Shown: positions 29,142-38,310 of the stretch, piece after piece
How the letters are laid out: the number at the start of each line of letters is the position of its first letter
Position numbering within the stretch: the first letter of the stretch is position 1
Assembly (NCBI RefSeq): GCF_015354735.1
Contig: NZ_JACEFJ010000014.1
Span: 52,792-116,791, forward strand
Origin: Pararhodonellum marinum
GTDB taxonomy: Bacteria; Bacteroidota; Bacteroidia; Cytophagales; Cyclobacteriaceae
DNA: 64,000 nt
Direction of reading: 5' to 3'
The notes under the pieces: model-generated
Databases searched by the model: none
Told to the model about the DNA's origin: nothing
The model's input: the letters and a program-made list of their open reading frames with translations, nothing else
Translations under genes and position numbers: made by a program

Positions 29142-29573
29142 GTCAATTTTTGTTAGGAGGGAAAACTTTGTCAATTAATATCCTGTATGTACGCGATGAT
29201 GCCAGTAAAATGGAATTAAATATAATTCTAGCCAATAAACTGAAATGTTCCTTACTTCCGACTTCGGACTTCCGACCCGTTTGAAGAAGAATATTAGGTC
29301 ACTGTCAAAGAAGCGGATCACCATTATAAATATTTATAAAAGCGCTTGATGCCGACAATAATCTGTTTGATCTTTCCATTTTCAGGCAACACTAACCTGG
29401 GTATTCCATCTTTTTACTTCTGTACCTTTGAAGTTTTCAGAAGAAGTTAGAATCATTTTCAATGAAACCGAAAATAAATGTTATAAATATAGGATAAATC
29501 AAATTCTCTTCAAGGTTGATATTCATACAATTCCTTCTGTTTAATTATATTTGAGTTGCTGTACATTTGACTT
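29142..29573. other. Intergenic region between divergent CDF and Na/Pi genes
   Basis: These 432 bases are AT-rich and have no gene. CTTCCGACTTCGGACTTCCGA near 29257-29277 is a short imperfect direct/inverted repeat. TATATTTG at 29544-29551 has the form of a Bacteroidota -7 element for the Na/Pi gene, but no well-spaced TTG upstream was found. Confidence 0.4.
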
Positions 29574-31244
29574 ATGGATCAACCCTCCTTTGATTTTTGG
29601 AAATTTCTTGCAGGTATCGGGATATTCCTTTACGGAATGGGCCAACTCGAAACGGCTCTCAAATCCTTAGCCGGCAAATCCTTTCGGGAAATGTTGCAAC
29701 GTTTTACGGATAAACCTTGGAAGGGAATTTTGGTTGGTGCTTTGATTACGGCAGTTCTCCAAAGCAGTTCTTTGGTGACTTTGATGGTTTTGGCCTTTCT
29801 TGGTGCCAAAATTCTCAACCTGAGATCTTCCATTGGTGTGATTTTGGGAGCTAATCTCGGTACTACCATCACGGCATGGATCGTAGCTACCCTTGGATTC
29901 AAGCTCAGTGTGGCGGATTTTTCTCTGCCCTTTTTGGGATTGGGCAGCTTGGCAGTGATTTTTTTCAGTCAACGTCCATTTTTGAAAAACATCGGCTATT
30001 TCTGTATCGGCTTCGGCTTATTGTTTCTGGGGCTTGATTTCATGAAAACTGCCATAGAAGAAGTGGCGACTCAGATAGATTTTAAACAATACCAAACCTA
30101 TGGACTTTGGATTTTTCTCTTGATTGGCATTGTTGTCACTGCTTTGATCCAATCCAGTTCGGCAATGATGGTCATCATCTTAAGTGGCATACATGCCGAT
30201 GTAGTCACCCTCACCCAAGCAGCCACCATGGTAGTAGGAGCCAATATTGGTACCACAATCACCGTTGCTTTGGGAGCGCTTCATGGAGTAGCGGATAAAA
30301 AACGGCTCGCCTTGGCTCATTTTTTGTTCAATGTCATCACAGGTCTAATCATCTTTTTGTTTATAGAGGAATTGATCGAGTTTACGATGCGGATTTTCCT
30401 CATTGACGAACCGCTCATTGAACTGGTACTATTCAATACCGTCATCAATTTTATAGGAATTCTGCTGTTTTTTCCTTTTCTCGGACTTTTGGAGAAATGG
30501 CTTATGAAAAGGTTTATTTCGGATGTACCTGAAGGGAATACAGAATACATAAAAAATGTAAGCACCCAAATTCCACAAGTGGCCATATCAGCCGTTGAGA
30601 AAGAAGTTTCCGCCACTTTCCAGAAGACAGTTTCTTTCATTTTTGAGGCATTTGGGATCATGGAACTGCATGTACCCAAAACAGGTACCTGGAAAAAACT
30701 GATGGCAGAAGAAAAAGACCCCATGGTCCAATACAAGCGGATCAAAAGCATCGAAGATGAATTGACCAGCTACCACATAGCGCTCCAGGAAGAGCATCTC
30801 TCCGAAGAGGAAGCCATGCAGTTGACGTCTCTGATGTTGGGTCTGCGGCTGATGGTCTACAGTGCCAAAGACATCAAAGACATCCTGCACAATCTTCAGG
30901 AAATGGAAGAATCAGATGAGAAAATAATTTTAGACCTACTTTTTAGGCTGAGAGAATATGTTAAAAACAGCATCAGCATCATGCAGGAATATGTAAAAAA
31001 TGATGATGCTTCCACCGAACCCATTCCTAATTGGGGGGAGCAAAATAACCAGTTTTACAAAGAAACCATTTCAGGGTTGTATGATGAACTGAAAAGCAAC
31101 AAACCATTGGACATTTCTATGTCTACATTGACCAATGTCAATCGGCAGACCATTTCTGGTTTGGATAACCTCGGACATGCCATCATCCATTGGAAACACA
31201 GGAAAGACATGGTCATTGAAGAAGAATTGAATTTTGGTCACTGA
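29574..31244 (+). CDS. Na/Pi-cotransporter family protein with PhoU-like domain
   Basis: This is a 556-residue phosphate transporter of the NptA/PNaS type. The two inverted halves each contain the diagnostic QSSS signature: VLQSSSLVTLM near residue 60 and LIQSSSAMMVI near 194. The C-terminal third, from about residue 340, is soluble and helical, resembling PhoU, which usually controls phosphate uptake. About eight membrane segments are predicted. The gene is monocistronic and converges on the universal stress protein. Confidence 0.9.
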   Translation: MDQPSFDFWKFLAGIGIFLYGMGQLETALKSLAGKSFREMLQRFTDKPWKGILVGALITAVLQSSSLVTLMVLAFLGAKILNLRSSIGVILGANLGTTITAWIVATLGFKLSVADFSLPFLGLGSLAVIFFSQRPFLKNIGYFCIGFGLLFLGLDFMKTAIEEVATQIDFKQYQTYGLWIFLLIGIVVTALIQSSSAMMVIILSGIHADVVTLTQAATMVVGANIGTTITVALGALHGVADKKRLALAHFLFNVITGLIIFLFIEELIEFTMRIFLIDEPLIELVLFNTVINFIGILLFFPFLGLLEKWLMKRFISDVPEGNTEYIKNVSTQIPQVAISAVEKEVSATFQKTVSFIFEAFGIMELHVPKTGTWKKLMAEEKDPMVQYKRIKSIEDELTSYHIALQEEHLSEEEAMQLTSLMLGLRLMVYSAKDIKDILHNLQEMEESDEKIILDLLFRLREYVKNSISIMQEYVKNDDASTEPIPNWGEQNNQFYKETISGLYDELKSNKPLDISMSTLTNVNRQTISGLDNLGHAIIHWKHRKDMVIEEELNFGH

Positions 31245-31304
31245 TGGTATTTTCTACCTTAGTTTGCACAAACAATTTCTTCAGAAAACCATGCAATGAT
31301 TCTC

Positions 31305-32135
31305 CTATATTTCAGATTTCACGCTTAGAACAGGAAGGTCTGACTTGAATAATACGGTTTCAGTTACGCCAATCTGGTAGCTGCTGGATTTCTTCCGGTT
31401 TCCAGAGGCAATACCCACATAACCGATTTTATTTTCCTCACAGAATTGAATGATTCCATTTTCTGCATCATCATGATTGTACACATGCTGATGGATGACC
31501 AAATCTTTAAGTCCTTTGGAAAAGTCCTTCATCATCGTTCTGATTTTAGCGGAATTTTGGAAGTGGGATGGGGAATTGATGTAAACAAAATGAACCGAAG
31601 TGCCCAAATCATGGATAATGGGGAGCATGCGGGTAAAGGCTGGTTTGCTGGACTCTGTAAAGAGAGAAGCAAAGGCCATTTTTCTAAAATCTTTCGCCAT
31701 CATGGTCTTTTTAACTGCCAATATCGCACAATCTGCTCCTCTCATTACTTTTTGAAGGTTGGATCCTATGAATTTCCCTTCCTGATGGCCTCGGCCATAA
31801 GCCCCAATGACAATCAGTTCAGCTTTTTGTCTGGCTGCTGTTTCCAGTATCTTATCTGAAGGAACGCCTATGTCCACCAAGGTTTCTATGGGTACGTTTT
31901 TTATTTTTTTGTCCAGAACAAATGCTTTCAATTTATCAGTTGCTTCCGCTTCCTGATCCAGAATATCTTGGTGTTTGGATTTTTCAGCTTTACTCATGTT
32001 TTTCCAATCCAATCCGGAGCTGATTACATTGAGGCAGGTTATAGAAGCCTCTTTTTTACTGGCTATTTTGACAGCTGTATCGAAAGCATGGTTTGCATAG
32101 GATGAGAAATCGATGGGAACTATGATTCGTTTCAT
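31305..32135 (-). CDS. Universal stress protein, tandem UspA domains
   Basis: This is a 276-residue protein with two Usp domains. The first starts KRIIVPIDFSSYANHAFDTA and has the nucleotide-binding loop AYGRGHQEGKFIGSNLQKVM (about 122-141). The second domain, from about 150, is less conserved and lacks a clear glycine loop. Many Bacteroidota Usp proteins have this double form. I use the ATG at 32135; a TTG at 32171 would add 12 residues. It is not in an operon. A second, related protein lies at 43812. Roles in energy stress or redox are general and unproven here. Confidence 0.85.
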   Translation of the reverse strand: MKRIIVPIDFSSYANHAFDTAVKIASKKEASITCLNVISSGLDWKNMSKAEKSKHQDILDQEAEATDKLKAFVLDKKIKNVPIETLVDIGVPSDKILETAARQKAELIVIGAYGRGHQEGKFIGSNLQKVMRGADCAILAVKKTMMAKDFRKMAFASLFTESSKPAFTRMLPIIHDLGTSVHFVYINSPSHFQNSAKIRTMMKDFSKGLKDLVIHQHVYNHDDAENGIIQFCEENKIGYVGIASGNRKKSSSYQIGVTETVLFKSDLPVLSVKSEI

Positions 32136-32225
32136 GGTTTTTGGGCTTTTGATTAGATCAAATTTCTTCAATTTTTGGCTGATTTAACATGACAAAAATC
32201 ATCTTAATACCTGATTATTAGCCCA

Positions 32226-32254
32226 TTGAACGAAAATAATCTTCCTTAATTTTG
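32226..32254 (+). promoter_or_regulatory. Candidate Bacteroidota-type promoter for the SDR gene
   Basis: TTG at 32226-32228 is followed by 18 bases and TAATTTTG at 32247-32254, matching the Bacteroidota TTG/TANNTTTG consensus. The gene begins 22 bases later. No experimental support is available. Confidence 0.5.
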
Positions 32255-32275
32255 AGTTAACCAATCCAAAACAGC

Positions 32276-33040
32276 ATGGAATTAAAAGGAAAAGTAGCCA
32301 TCATTACAGGAGGAGCAGGAGGAATAGGACTATCAACAGCCAAACTTTTTTTGTCTGAGGGTGCTAGTGGTATCATGCTGGTGGACAACAATCAGGAAGC
32401 CTTGAATGAGGCCAAAAATGTTTTGAAATCCGATTTAGTAAGGTTTATGAAATGTGATGTATCCCTTTCTGAGGAGGTCAAAGCCTATATGGAGAAAACC
32501 ATTTCTGAATTCGGCCGGATTGATGTCTTGTTTTTAAATGCAGGCATAGAGGGCGTAGTAAAACCCATTGTTGACTATCCAGAAGCAGTTTTTGATCAGG
32601 TAATCGGGGTCAACGTGAAAGGAGTTTGGTTAGGCATGAAACATGCATTTCCCCATCTCAAAGCCAATGGCGGAGGGAGTGTCATGATCACCTCCTCGGT
32701 AGCCGGCCTAAGGGGAACAGCCCAGGTCAGTGCTTATGTGGCTAGCAAGCATGCGACCATTGGCCTGATGCGTGTGGGTGCACTTGAAGGTGCTCCTGAC
32801 CAAATCAGGGTCAATTCAATTCATCCTTCTCCGGTAGACAACAGAATGATGCGTTCTCTGGAAGAGGGATTTGCTCCCGGAGCGGGGGAACTTGTCAAAG
32901 AAAACTTTACAAAAATGATTCCTTTAGGCAGGTATGGCACCAATGAGGACATGGCTAATTTGGCACTTTTTCTGGCTTCAGATAAAAGTCGGTTCATCAC
33001 AGGAGCTTCTTATGTCATAGACGGTGGGTTCACCGCTTAA
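32276..33040 (+). CDS. Classical short-chain dehydrogenase/reductase
   Basis: This is an SDR of 254 residues. TGGAGGIG (11-18) is the cofactor-binding glycine motif and LNAGIEG replaces the NNAG stretch. The catalytic set is TSSVAG followed by YVASK (YxxxK). IRVNSIHPSPVDNRMM is the usual segment after the sixth strand, and ASYVIDGGF is the end motif. Substrates are not predictable from sequence; a FabG-like or alcohol-oxidising function is possible. It is preceded by a good Bacteroidota promoter and is probably monocistronic. Confidence 0.9.
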   Translation: MELKGKVAIITGGAGGIGLSTAKLFLSEGASGIMLVDNNQEALNEAKNVLKSDLVRFMKCDVSLSEEVKAYMEKTISEFGRIDVLFLNAGIEGVVKPIVDYPEAVFDQVIGVNVKGVWLGMKHAFPHLKANGGGSVMITSSVAGLRGTAQVSAYVASKHATIGLMRVGALEGAPDQIRVNSIHPSPVDNRMMRSLEEGFAPGAGELVKENFTKMIPLGRYGTNEDMANLALFLASDKSRFITGASYVIDGGFTA

Positions 33041-33167
33041 TGATTAGTAAATGTTGTCAAAACTGTAAGCGGAAAGGCTTGATCTGACCATTGAATCTAT
33101 ACCTTTTTCAATTCGAAAAGTTCTACTTACACACATTTTATCGAACAAAGTTTTTACATTTAGGCAT

Positions 33168-34301
33168 TTAATCTTTTAAAATTTTCCCAGTACGAACCCA
33201 CTTTGACTGCATGTGCCATAAGCCTTCCATATTTTTGTACAATTTAGCATTCCATTGGTAGGTGGTTGGCCATTTTTTAAAAACTTTGACAATACTAAAT
33301 AAAAACCAGGTGGATAATTTGGTTGTTTTAGGCTTCCATCCCTTTGAAGGGATTACTTTAAGGGCAACAACTTCTTTTTCAGATTGAATGTAATATTCTC
33401 CCGAGATGAGTCCAATGGAATCATGACCGGAAATCACAAATTTGCCTTTATAACTGGTATTCGGCGGGAAAGTATTCAACGAAGGGAATGAAGGAGTAAA
33501 TTGCATTGTAAGCAAATGAATGTTATTCTTTACACACATTGATTTAATTGATGCTGATTGTTTGTTCCATTCGATTTCATAGATGTGGTTTCCTTTTTCA
33601 AAAGTAAGCTGCCCCGGTTTAATGTTTAAGGTTTGCCACTCTCCTTGGTATGACGGATTTAAAGTGGCAATCAATGGCTTAGGGCTGTAGCGCACAAAGG
33701 TCATTTTCTGAAAATCCATAGGTATTGGAAAGGGGTCAACTTTACGAAGTTGATTGCCAATTGAAACCAAAATATCGGTTTGGTTTTTTCTCACAAAATA
33801 GAAATCATGAAGGAATACCATAGGCAAAGATGTAGGATGAGTTGCGGCATCGCCCATTGGTGCCAGCAGTCCGAATGTTTCTCTTTTTTTCGGATGCTTT
33901 TCCCAGATCGCAATTTCAATATCTCTGCCTAAGATATCCTTAAACTTATAATGGACCTGCACGCCACAGTCATTCACTTGATTGTATGCTTTATCCATGT
34001 GAACGGGAACCATCTTATTTAATCCCGCCCCTGCTATGCTATATTTTGCCTCATCGAGATTCAAAGCATGTTCGTGGTAAACATCAATTTTTTTATCTTT
34101 TCTCCATCCGATCACTAAATGTCCCATACCGTTGATTTCATCATTAAATACCTGAGGCTCTAGCCCTACATAGATAGAGTCCGGATCTTTCTCAAAAGTT
34201 ATAAGAAGCAGCATCTCCATTGGGTCAATTTCCATGCAGAATGGAAAAAGGATGCCATTTGAAAGGTCGGGTGTACTGTTTTTTGAAGACGATTCACTCA
34301 T
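33168..34301 (-). CDS. Uncharacterised protein of 377 residues
   Basis: I do not recognise this gene. Starting at the ATG 34301 (MSESSSKN) it gives 377 residues without a signal peptide or membrane segment; the frame extends another 45 codons upstream, but that part is hydrophobic and unlike the rest and is unlikely to be translated. The body is rich in beta-strand-like sequence (GMGHLVIGWRKDKKIDVYHEH, FVRKNQTDILVSIG) in a pattern suggestive of a two-domain beta-sandwich or lipocalin-like fold. It is isolated, between the SDR and the Crp regulator. Codon use looks ordinary. Confidence 0.6.
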   Translation of the reverse strand: MSESSSKNSTPDLSNGILFPFCMEIDPMEMLLLITFEKDPDSIYVGLEPQVFNDEINGMGHLVIGWRKDKKIDVYHEHALNLDEAKYSIAGAGLNKMVPVHMDKAYNQVNDCGVQVHYKFKDILGRDIEIAIWEKHPKKRETFGLLAPMGDAATHPTSLPMVFLHDFYFVRKNQTDILVSIGNQLRKVDPFPIPMDFQKMTFVRYSPKPLIATLNPSYQGEWQTLNIKPGQLTFEKGNHIYEIEWNKQSASIKSMCVKNNIHLLTMQFTPSFPSLNTFPPNTSYKGKFVISGHDSIGLISGEYYIQSEKEVVALKVIPSKGWKPKTTKLSTWFLFSIVKVFKKWPTTYQWNAKLYKNMEGLWHMQSKWVRTGKILKD

Positions 34302-34877
34302 AGCTGTAAGTTTAGAAATTAGGATAAGGTATGGGAATAAAGTACAGTAATTATACTGGTAAGTATTTAAAGGTAAAAAGCTGTAGCCCTTAAACAAAAC
34401 AAATAGGATACTTAGAAAATCAATCAACTCAATCAAAATGAATCAAGCAAGTATATGAGGGTTAATCTGGTTTGTGTATATCCGAATTGGCATTAGAGGT
34501 AAAATTTCGTGGTGCTCTCCTCGGCAAGCCTGTCTACCGAAAGCTAGCTTGTTGACAGGAAAGCTTGTTTTGATATGATTGGGGTTTGGGAGAAATGCGG
34601 TTTGTCTCATTTCTCCCAAACCCCTCACCATAAAGTAAAAGAACCCAGGGCGCGATTCCGATAAGTATCCCGGAGGAGATCCTTCCTAATGAAATGATTT
34701 AGCGGCAAATAAAGGATATTCCAAATGCGGTGAATTGAATCAGTGGGAACCAAGCTGTCTTTAATTTCCTTTTTAACTTGCCTAAACAAAATGTACGAGA
34801 ATAACCTGTTTCTTTTTAGGCTCTTAACACTTATATTGAACCGCTACCGGGATAATTTAAACAAAAAATAGCCGTAT
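34302..34877. other. Intergenic region with strong inverted repeats
   Basis: These 576 bases lie between divergent genes. At 34529-34534 and 34554-34559 CCTGTC faces GACAGG. At 34581-34597 and 34608-34624 is a perfect 17-base inverted repeat (GGGGTTTGGGAGAAATG and its complement) around a 10-base loop. A 62-codon frame across it (34443-34631, reverse) is probably not a gene. The region may be a decayed mobile repeat, or a regulatory structure for the Crp gene. Confidence 0.5.
34581..34624. repeat. Perfect 17-base inverted repeat
   Basis: Arms at 34581-34597 and 34608-34624 are exact complements with a 10-base loop. There is no T-run on either strand immediately after it, so it is not a simple terminator. 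Confidence 0.8.
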
Positions 34878-35534
34878 ATGCAGATTGAAGCATTGAAATC
34901 CATTTTGCCTACCATCACCGATCCTGTGTTATTGGGAAAAATCCTGGAATTCGGGCAGATTATGACTTTGGAGCCAGACAAGGCCATTATGGAACCTGGG
35001 CAGTTCATCAAAATGGTACCCATTGTTCTTGAGGGAGCCCTTAAAGTGATCAGGGTAGATGAGGATGGCAAAGAACTTTTTCTGTATTATCTTGAACCTG
35101 GAGAAACCTGTGCGCTTTCCTTAACGTGTTGCAGTGCCTCAAAACCCAGTGAAATCCGAGCGATTTCCGAGAATCAGACGACTTTGATAGCTATTCCCGT
35201 TCAAATGCATGAACTATGGATGGATCAGTTCAAGCAATGGAAAGAATTTGTGGCCAGTACTTACCAACAAAGGTTTCAAGAAATGTTGGTAGCCCTGGAC
35301 GCTGTAGCTTTTAAAAGGATGGACGAGCGATTGATGCGCTACATCCTAATGAAGATGAAGCAGCAAAAGGCCAATGAACTTCATGTCACGCATCAAGAAA
35401 TCGCCAATGAACTCGGCACTTCAAGGGAAGTTATTTCCAGGTTGCTCAAACAGTTGGAAAAAAAGAAATGGATTGAATTGGGAAGAAATGTGATCTATAT
35501 CAGGGATGATTTTGAGGAATTGATCAACAAATGA
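34878..35534 (+). CDS. Crp/Fnr-family transcriptional regulator
   Basis: This is a 218-residue regulator. Residues 1-120 form the cyclic-nucleotide-binding-like cupin (LEPDKAIMEPGQFIKMVPIVLEGALKVIR), and the C-terminal helix-turn-helix reads THQEIANELGTSREVISRLLKQLEK. LTCC at about residue 82 holds a Cys-Cys pair where a cAMP pocket would be; a redox or sulfur-species sensing role is thinkable. It is divergent from the 33168 gene and close (19 bases, converging) to carbonic anhydrase. The target genes are not evident, although sulfur genes lie 12-20 kb away. Confidence 0.88.
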   Translation: MQIEALKSILPTITDPVLLGKILEFGQIMTLEPDKAIMEPGQFIKMVPIVLEGALKVIRVDEDGKELFLYYLEPGETCALSLTCCSASKPSEIRAISENQTTLIAIPVQMHELWMDQFKQWKEFVASTYQQRFQEMLVALDAVAFKRMDERLMRYILMKMKQQKANELHVTHQEIANELGTSREVISRLLKQLEKKKWIELGRNVIYIRDDFEELINK

Positions 35535-35552
35535 TCACGCATTTTAAGCGAT

Positions 35553-36158
35553 TCAGGTTTGAATGGGAATTTGCAATTCTTTAACCAATCCGGTATGCAT
35601 GTCAAATACCCATGGATGCAGGCGAAGTGAAATTCCAGCGTGAGCAGCAGCCCGGTAAATGGAAGTCTGTTTGATATTTTCCACTTGGGCCAAGACATTC
35701 AACTCGACCAATCGATCCAATCTGCGGTTTTCATCTTGGATCAGGTCGAGTTCTTTTTGATGTTGATTTGCCACCACTTTGATCGGTGCCAGCCAATTGT
35801 CAATTAAGCCTAATCCTTTGTTTTCATAAGCAGCGCGAATTCCCCCGCAACCGTAGTGACCATAGATGATGATGTCTCTGATTTTTAAAACTTCTACAGC
35901 ATACTGCAAAACCGATAAAAAATTGAGGTCGGTGGGATTGACTACATTGGCAATATTTCTGTGGATAAACAAGTCTCCCAACTCTACACCGAAAACCTTG
36001 GAAGGGGAGACCCTACTGTCTGAACAACCCAACAACAGGGCACTGGGCTGTTGTCCTTCGCATAACTGATTGAAATAATCAGGTTTTTGATCAAGCAGGA
36101 TCCGCCCTACCCAATTGCGGTTATGCTCCAGAAAATCACTGACTTTGAGTTTACACAT
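35553..36158 (-). CDS. Beta-class carbonic anhydrase
   Basis: This is a zinc enzyme of 201 residues that interconverts CO2 and bicarbonate. Ligands and catalytic residues are present: Cys45, Asp47 and Arg49 in CSDSR, and His101 and Cys104 in YGHYGCGG. The ATG at 36158 gives the usual N-terminus; a TTG at 36197 is ignored. It is read immediately after the SulP gene on the same strand (122 bases apart). A SulP transporter with a carbonic anhydrase is a recurrent bicarbonate-uptake pair, which is the best functional guess. Confidence 0.93.
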   Translation of the reverse strand: MCKLKVSDFLEHNRNWVGRILLDQKPDYFNQLCEGQQPSALLLGCSDSRVSPSKVFGVELGDLFIHRNIANVVNPTDLNFLSVLQYAVEVLKIRDIIIYGHYGCGGIRAAYENKGLGLIDNWLAPIKVVANQHQKELDLIQDENRRLDRLVELNVLAQVENIKQTSIYRAAAHAGISLRLHPWVFDMHTGLVKELQIPIQT

Positions 36159-36280
36159 GAAGAGGCTGATTTTAAGTGATGGAAAATGGAAAATCAAACT
36201 GGAAGGTTCAAGGCAATAAGCGACTTTTAAGCCTTTTCAGCGTATGGTCAAGCCACTACTACCTAAAAGTTGGTGAATAT

Positions 36281-38026
36281 TCAATTTTTTTTGAGGTTGC
36301 TTTGTAAAGCATAGGGTGAATACCGCTCTAGCGTATCTGGATCCAAGTTGTCATCAAATGAATCCAACGCCGTATTGTCATCTACAAATATGTGGTCAGG
36401 ACCCACCTGTTGCATCAATCCCCATCGGTTGAGGATATCTCTGACTGGGCCTTTGATGCTGCTGACACATACATCGATGCCTTCTTTCCGCCAATCCTGT
36501 ATCCATTCATTAAGTTCATGCGCTCCACTACTGTCTATATGGGTGATGCTCTCCATGTTGAAAACAATCATTTTCACTTGATTCTTTCTCTCCATGAGCC
36601 ATTTGTCCATTTTGTTTTTGATAAAGGCGATGTTGGCAAAATAAATAGGGCCATCAATCCGGACCATTAATAAATCCGGTCTTACTTCCAAGTTATCAAA
36701 CCGTTGGATGTTTCTGAAGACATTGGTGCCTGGGATCCTTCCTAACTGAGCCATATGGGGGGTGGAAGCCCTATAAATCACCAAAAGCAGCGAGAGCAAC
36801 ATGCCTGCAATGATGCCAGTTTCGATGCCCAAGGTAAGGGTGATCAGAAAAGTGGCCAAAAGCATGGTAAAGTCAGTTTTGTCTTTTTTCCACAGCAAGA
36901 TGGGTTCTTTGAGATCGATCAATCCGGATACTGCCACCAAAACTACCGCTGCAAGAATCGCATTGGGCAGGTTATAAAACAGTTCCGTAAAAAACAATAA
37001 AGTCATAATCACCAAAAGGGCACTGAAAACAGAAGACAAGGTGGTTTTGGCGCCTGCCTGATTATTGACAGCTGTCCTGGAAAAACCCCCTGTGACCGGA
37101 TAACCCTTGAAAAAAGCGGCTCCGAAATTTGCCATTCCCAAAGCCACCAATTCTTGGTTGGCGTCCAGCCTGTAGTTTTTGTGCTTGGATTGAATGGTCT
37201 TGGCCACAGCAAAACTCTCCGCAAAACCTACCAATGAGATGGTCATGGCAATAGGCAACAAGGCCTTCCAGCTGTCCCAGTCAAAGGAGGGCATAGAAAA
37301 TCCCGGCAGTCCGCTGGGGACAGAACCAACAATCCTAACCCCTTGACCGGAAAGATCAAATGCCCAGACCAAGCTTATCCCGGCAATTACCGCCACAAGA
37401 GGCGCAGGAAAAGCGGAATGGATTTTTTTTCCATACTTTATAATGAAAATACCCAGAATACCGATTCCAAAAGTCAGCCAATGAATGTCTGAGATGTTTT
37501 GGAAAATGGCCAGGATCATTTCCTGAAAATGCTCCGAATTGGGCAAATTGATGCGGAAAAGGTGCTTTACTTGGCTTAGTCCTATGATAATGGCCGCTGC
37601 AGAAGTGAAGCCATTGATGACAGGGTGGGAAAGAAAATTGACTACAAAACCCAATCTCATAATCCCCATACCAAATTGAATCAACCCAACCATAAAGGCC
37701 AGGGTCAAGGCATAAACCAGGTAAGATTCCGGACTTTCTGCCCCCAAAGTGGCAATGCCAGCTGCGGTAAGCAAAGAAACCATGGCCACAGGACCTACCG
37801 CCAGTTGCCTGGAAGTACCGAAAATGGCGTAAAGCAATAAGGGAACCGTGACGGCATATAATCCATGAATGGGCTCCAGTCCGGCCAGCATCGCATAAGC
37901 CATGCCCTGGGGAATCAACATGATGCCCACGGTCAGACCGGCAGACAAATCCCCCTGCAAATCTTTTTGCTTGTAAACCTTCAAGCTTTCTAAAATGGGA
38001 AAAATCCTTGCGATTTGTTGTTTCAT
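36281..38026 (-). CDS. SulP-family anion transporter with STAS domain
   Basis: This is a SulP/SLC26 protein of 581 residues. The membrane part starts with the sulfate-transporter signature (GLTVGIMLIPQGMAYAMLAGLEPIHGLY region, about 24-52). A C-terminal STAS domain occupies about 440-560 (MVRIDGPIYFANIAF, then FNMESITHIDSSGAHEL). Transported anions include sulfate, bicarbonate and dicarboxylates; the neighbouring carbonic anhydrase favours bicarbonate. The ATG 38026 (MKQQIARIFP) is the natural start; the frame opens 96 bases earlier at a non-conserved TTG. Confidence 0.9.
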   Translation of the reverse strand: MKQQIARIFPILESLKVYKQKDLQGDLSAGLTVGIMLIPQGMAYAMLAGLEPIHGLYAVTVPLLLYAIFGTSRQLAVGPVAMVSLLTAAGIATLGAESPESYLVYALTLAFMVGLIQFGMGIMRLGFVVNFLSHPVINGFTSAAAIIIGLSQVKHLFRINLPNSEHFQEMILAIFQNISDIHWLTFGIGILGIFIIKYGKKIHSAFPAPLVAVIAGISLVWAFDLSGQGVRIVGSVPSGLPGFSMPSFDWDSWKALLPIAMTISLVGFAESFAVAKTIQSKHKNYRLDANQELVALGMANFGAAFFKGYPVTGGFSRTAVNNQAGAKTTLSSVFSALLVIMTLLFFTELFYNLPNAILAAVVLVAVSGLIDLKEPILLWKKDKTDFTMLLATFLITLTLGIETGIIAGMLLSLLLVIYRASTPHMAQLGRIPGTNVFRNIQRFDNLEVRPDLLMVRIDGPIYFANIAFIKNKMDKWLMERKNQVKMIVFNMESITHIDSSGAHELNEWIQDWRKEGIDVCVSSIKGPVRDILNRWGLMQQVGPDHIFVDDNTALDSFDDNLDPDTLERYSPYALQSNLKKN

Positions 38027-38310
38027 CCTACTAATGTAAATGGAGTCTGAATGCCTCTTCAAGTTATTAACAATATTCAGAACATCTTGAATTGAATTAC
38101 AAAAATGATGGTATTTTAACATTCAATCAGTGACAAATATCACGCGAAATTTTACATCATAAATTCACATAACCTTCTTCTAATCAGCGTTTAAAAACAG
38201 TATCTACTCATTCCATAAAACCGTTTAAGATTTTTTAACAGTTAAATTCTATGGAAATTAAAGATTAAATCATTAGTTTCATAGGATTTCTAATCCTAAA
38301 CCAATTAAAT

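Noticed and set aside
29257..29277. Short repeat CTTCCGACTTCGGACTTCCGA as a mobile end
   Set aside because: Too short and without a partner end in the window.
34443..34631. Reverse frame of 62 codons across the inverted repeats
   Set aside because: It is explained by the palindromic DNA and lacks neighbours or motifs; probably not translated.
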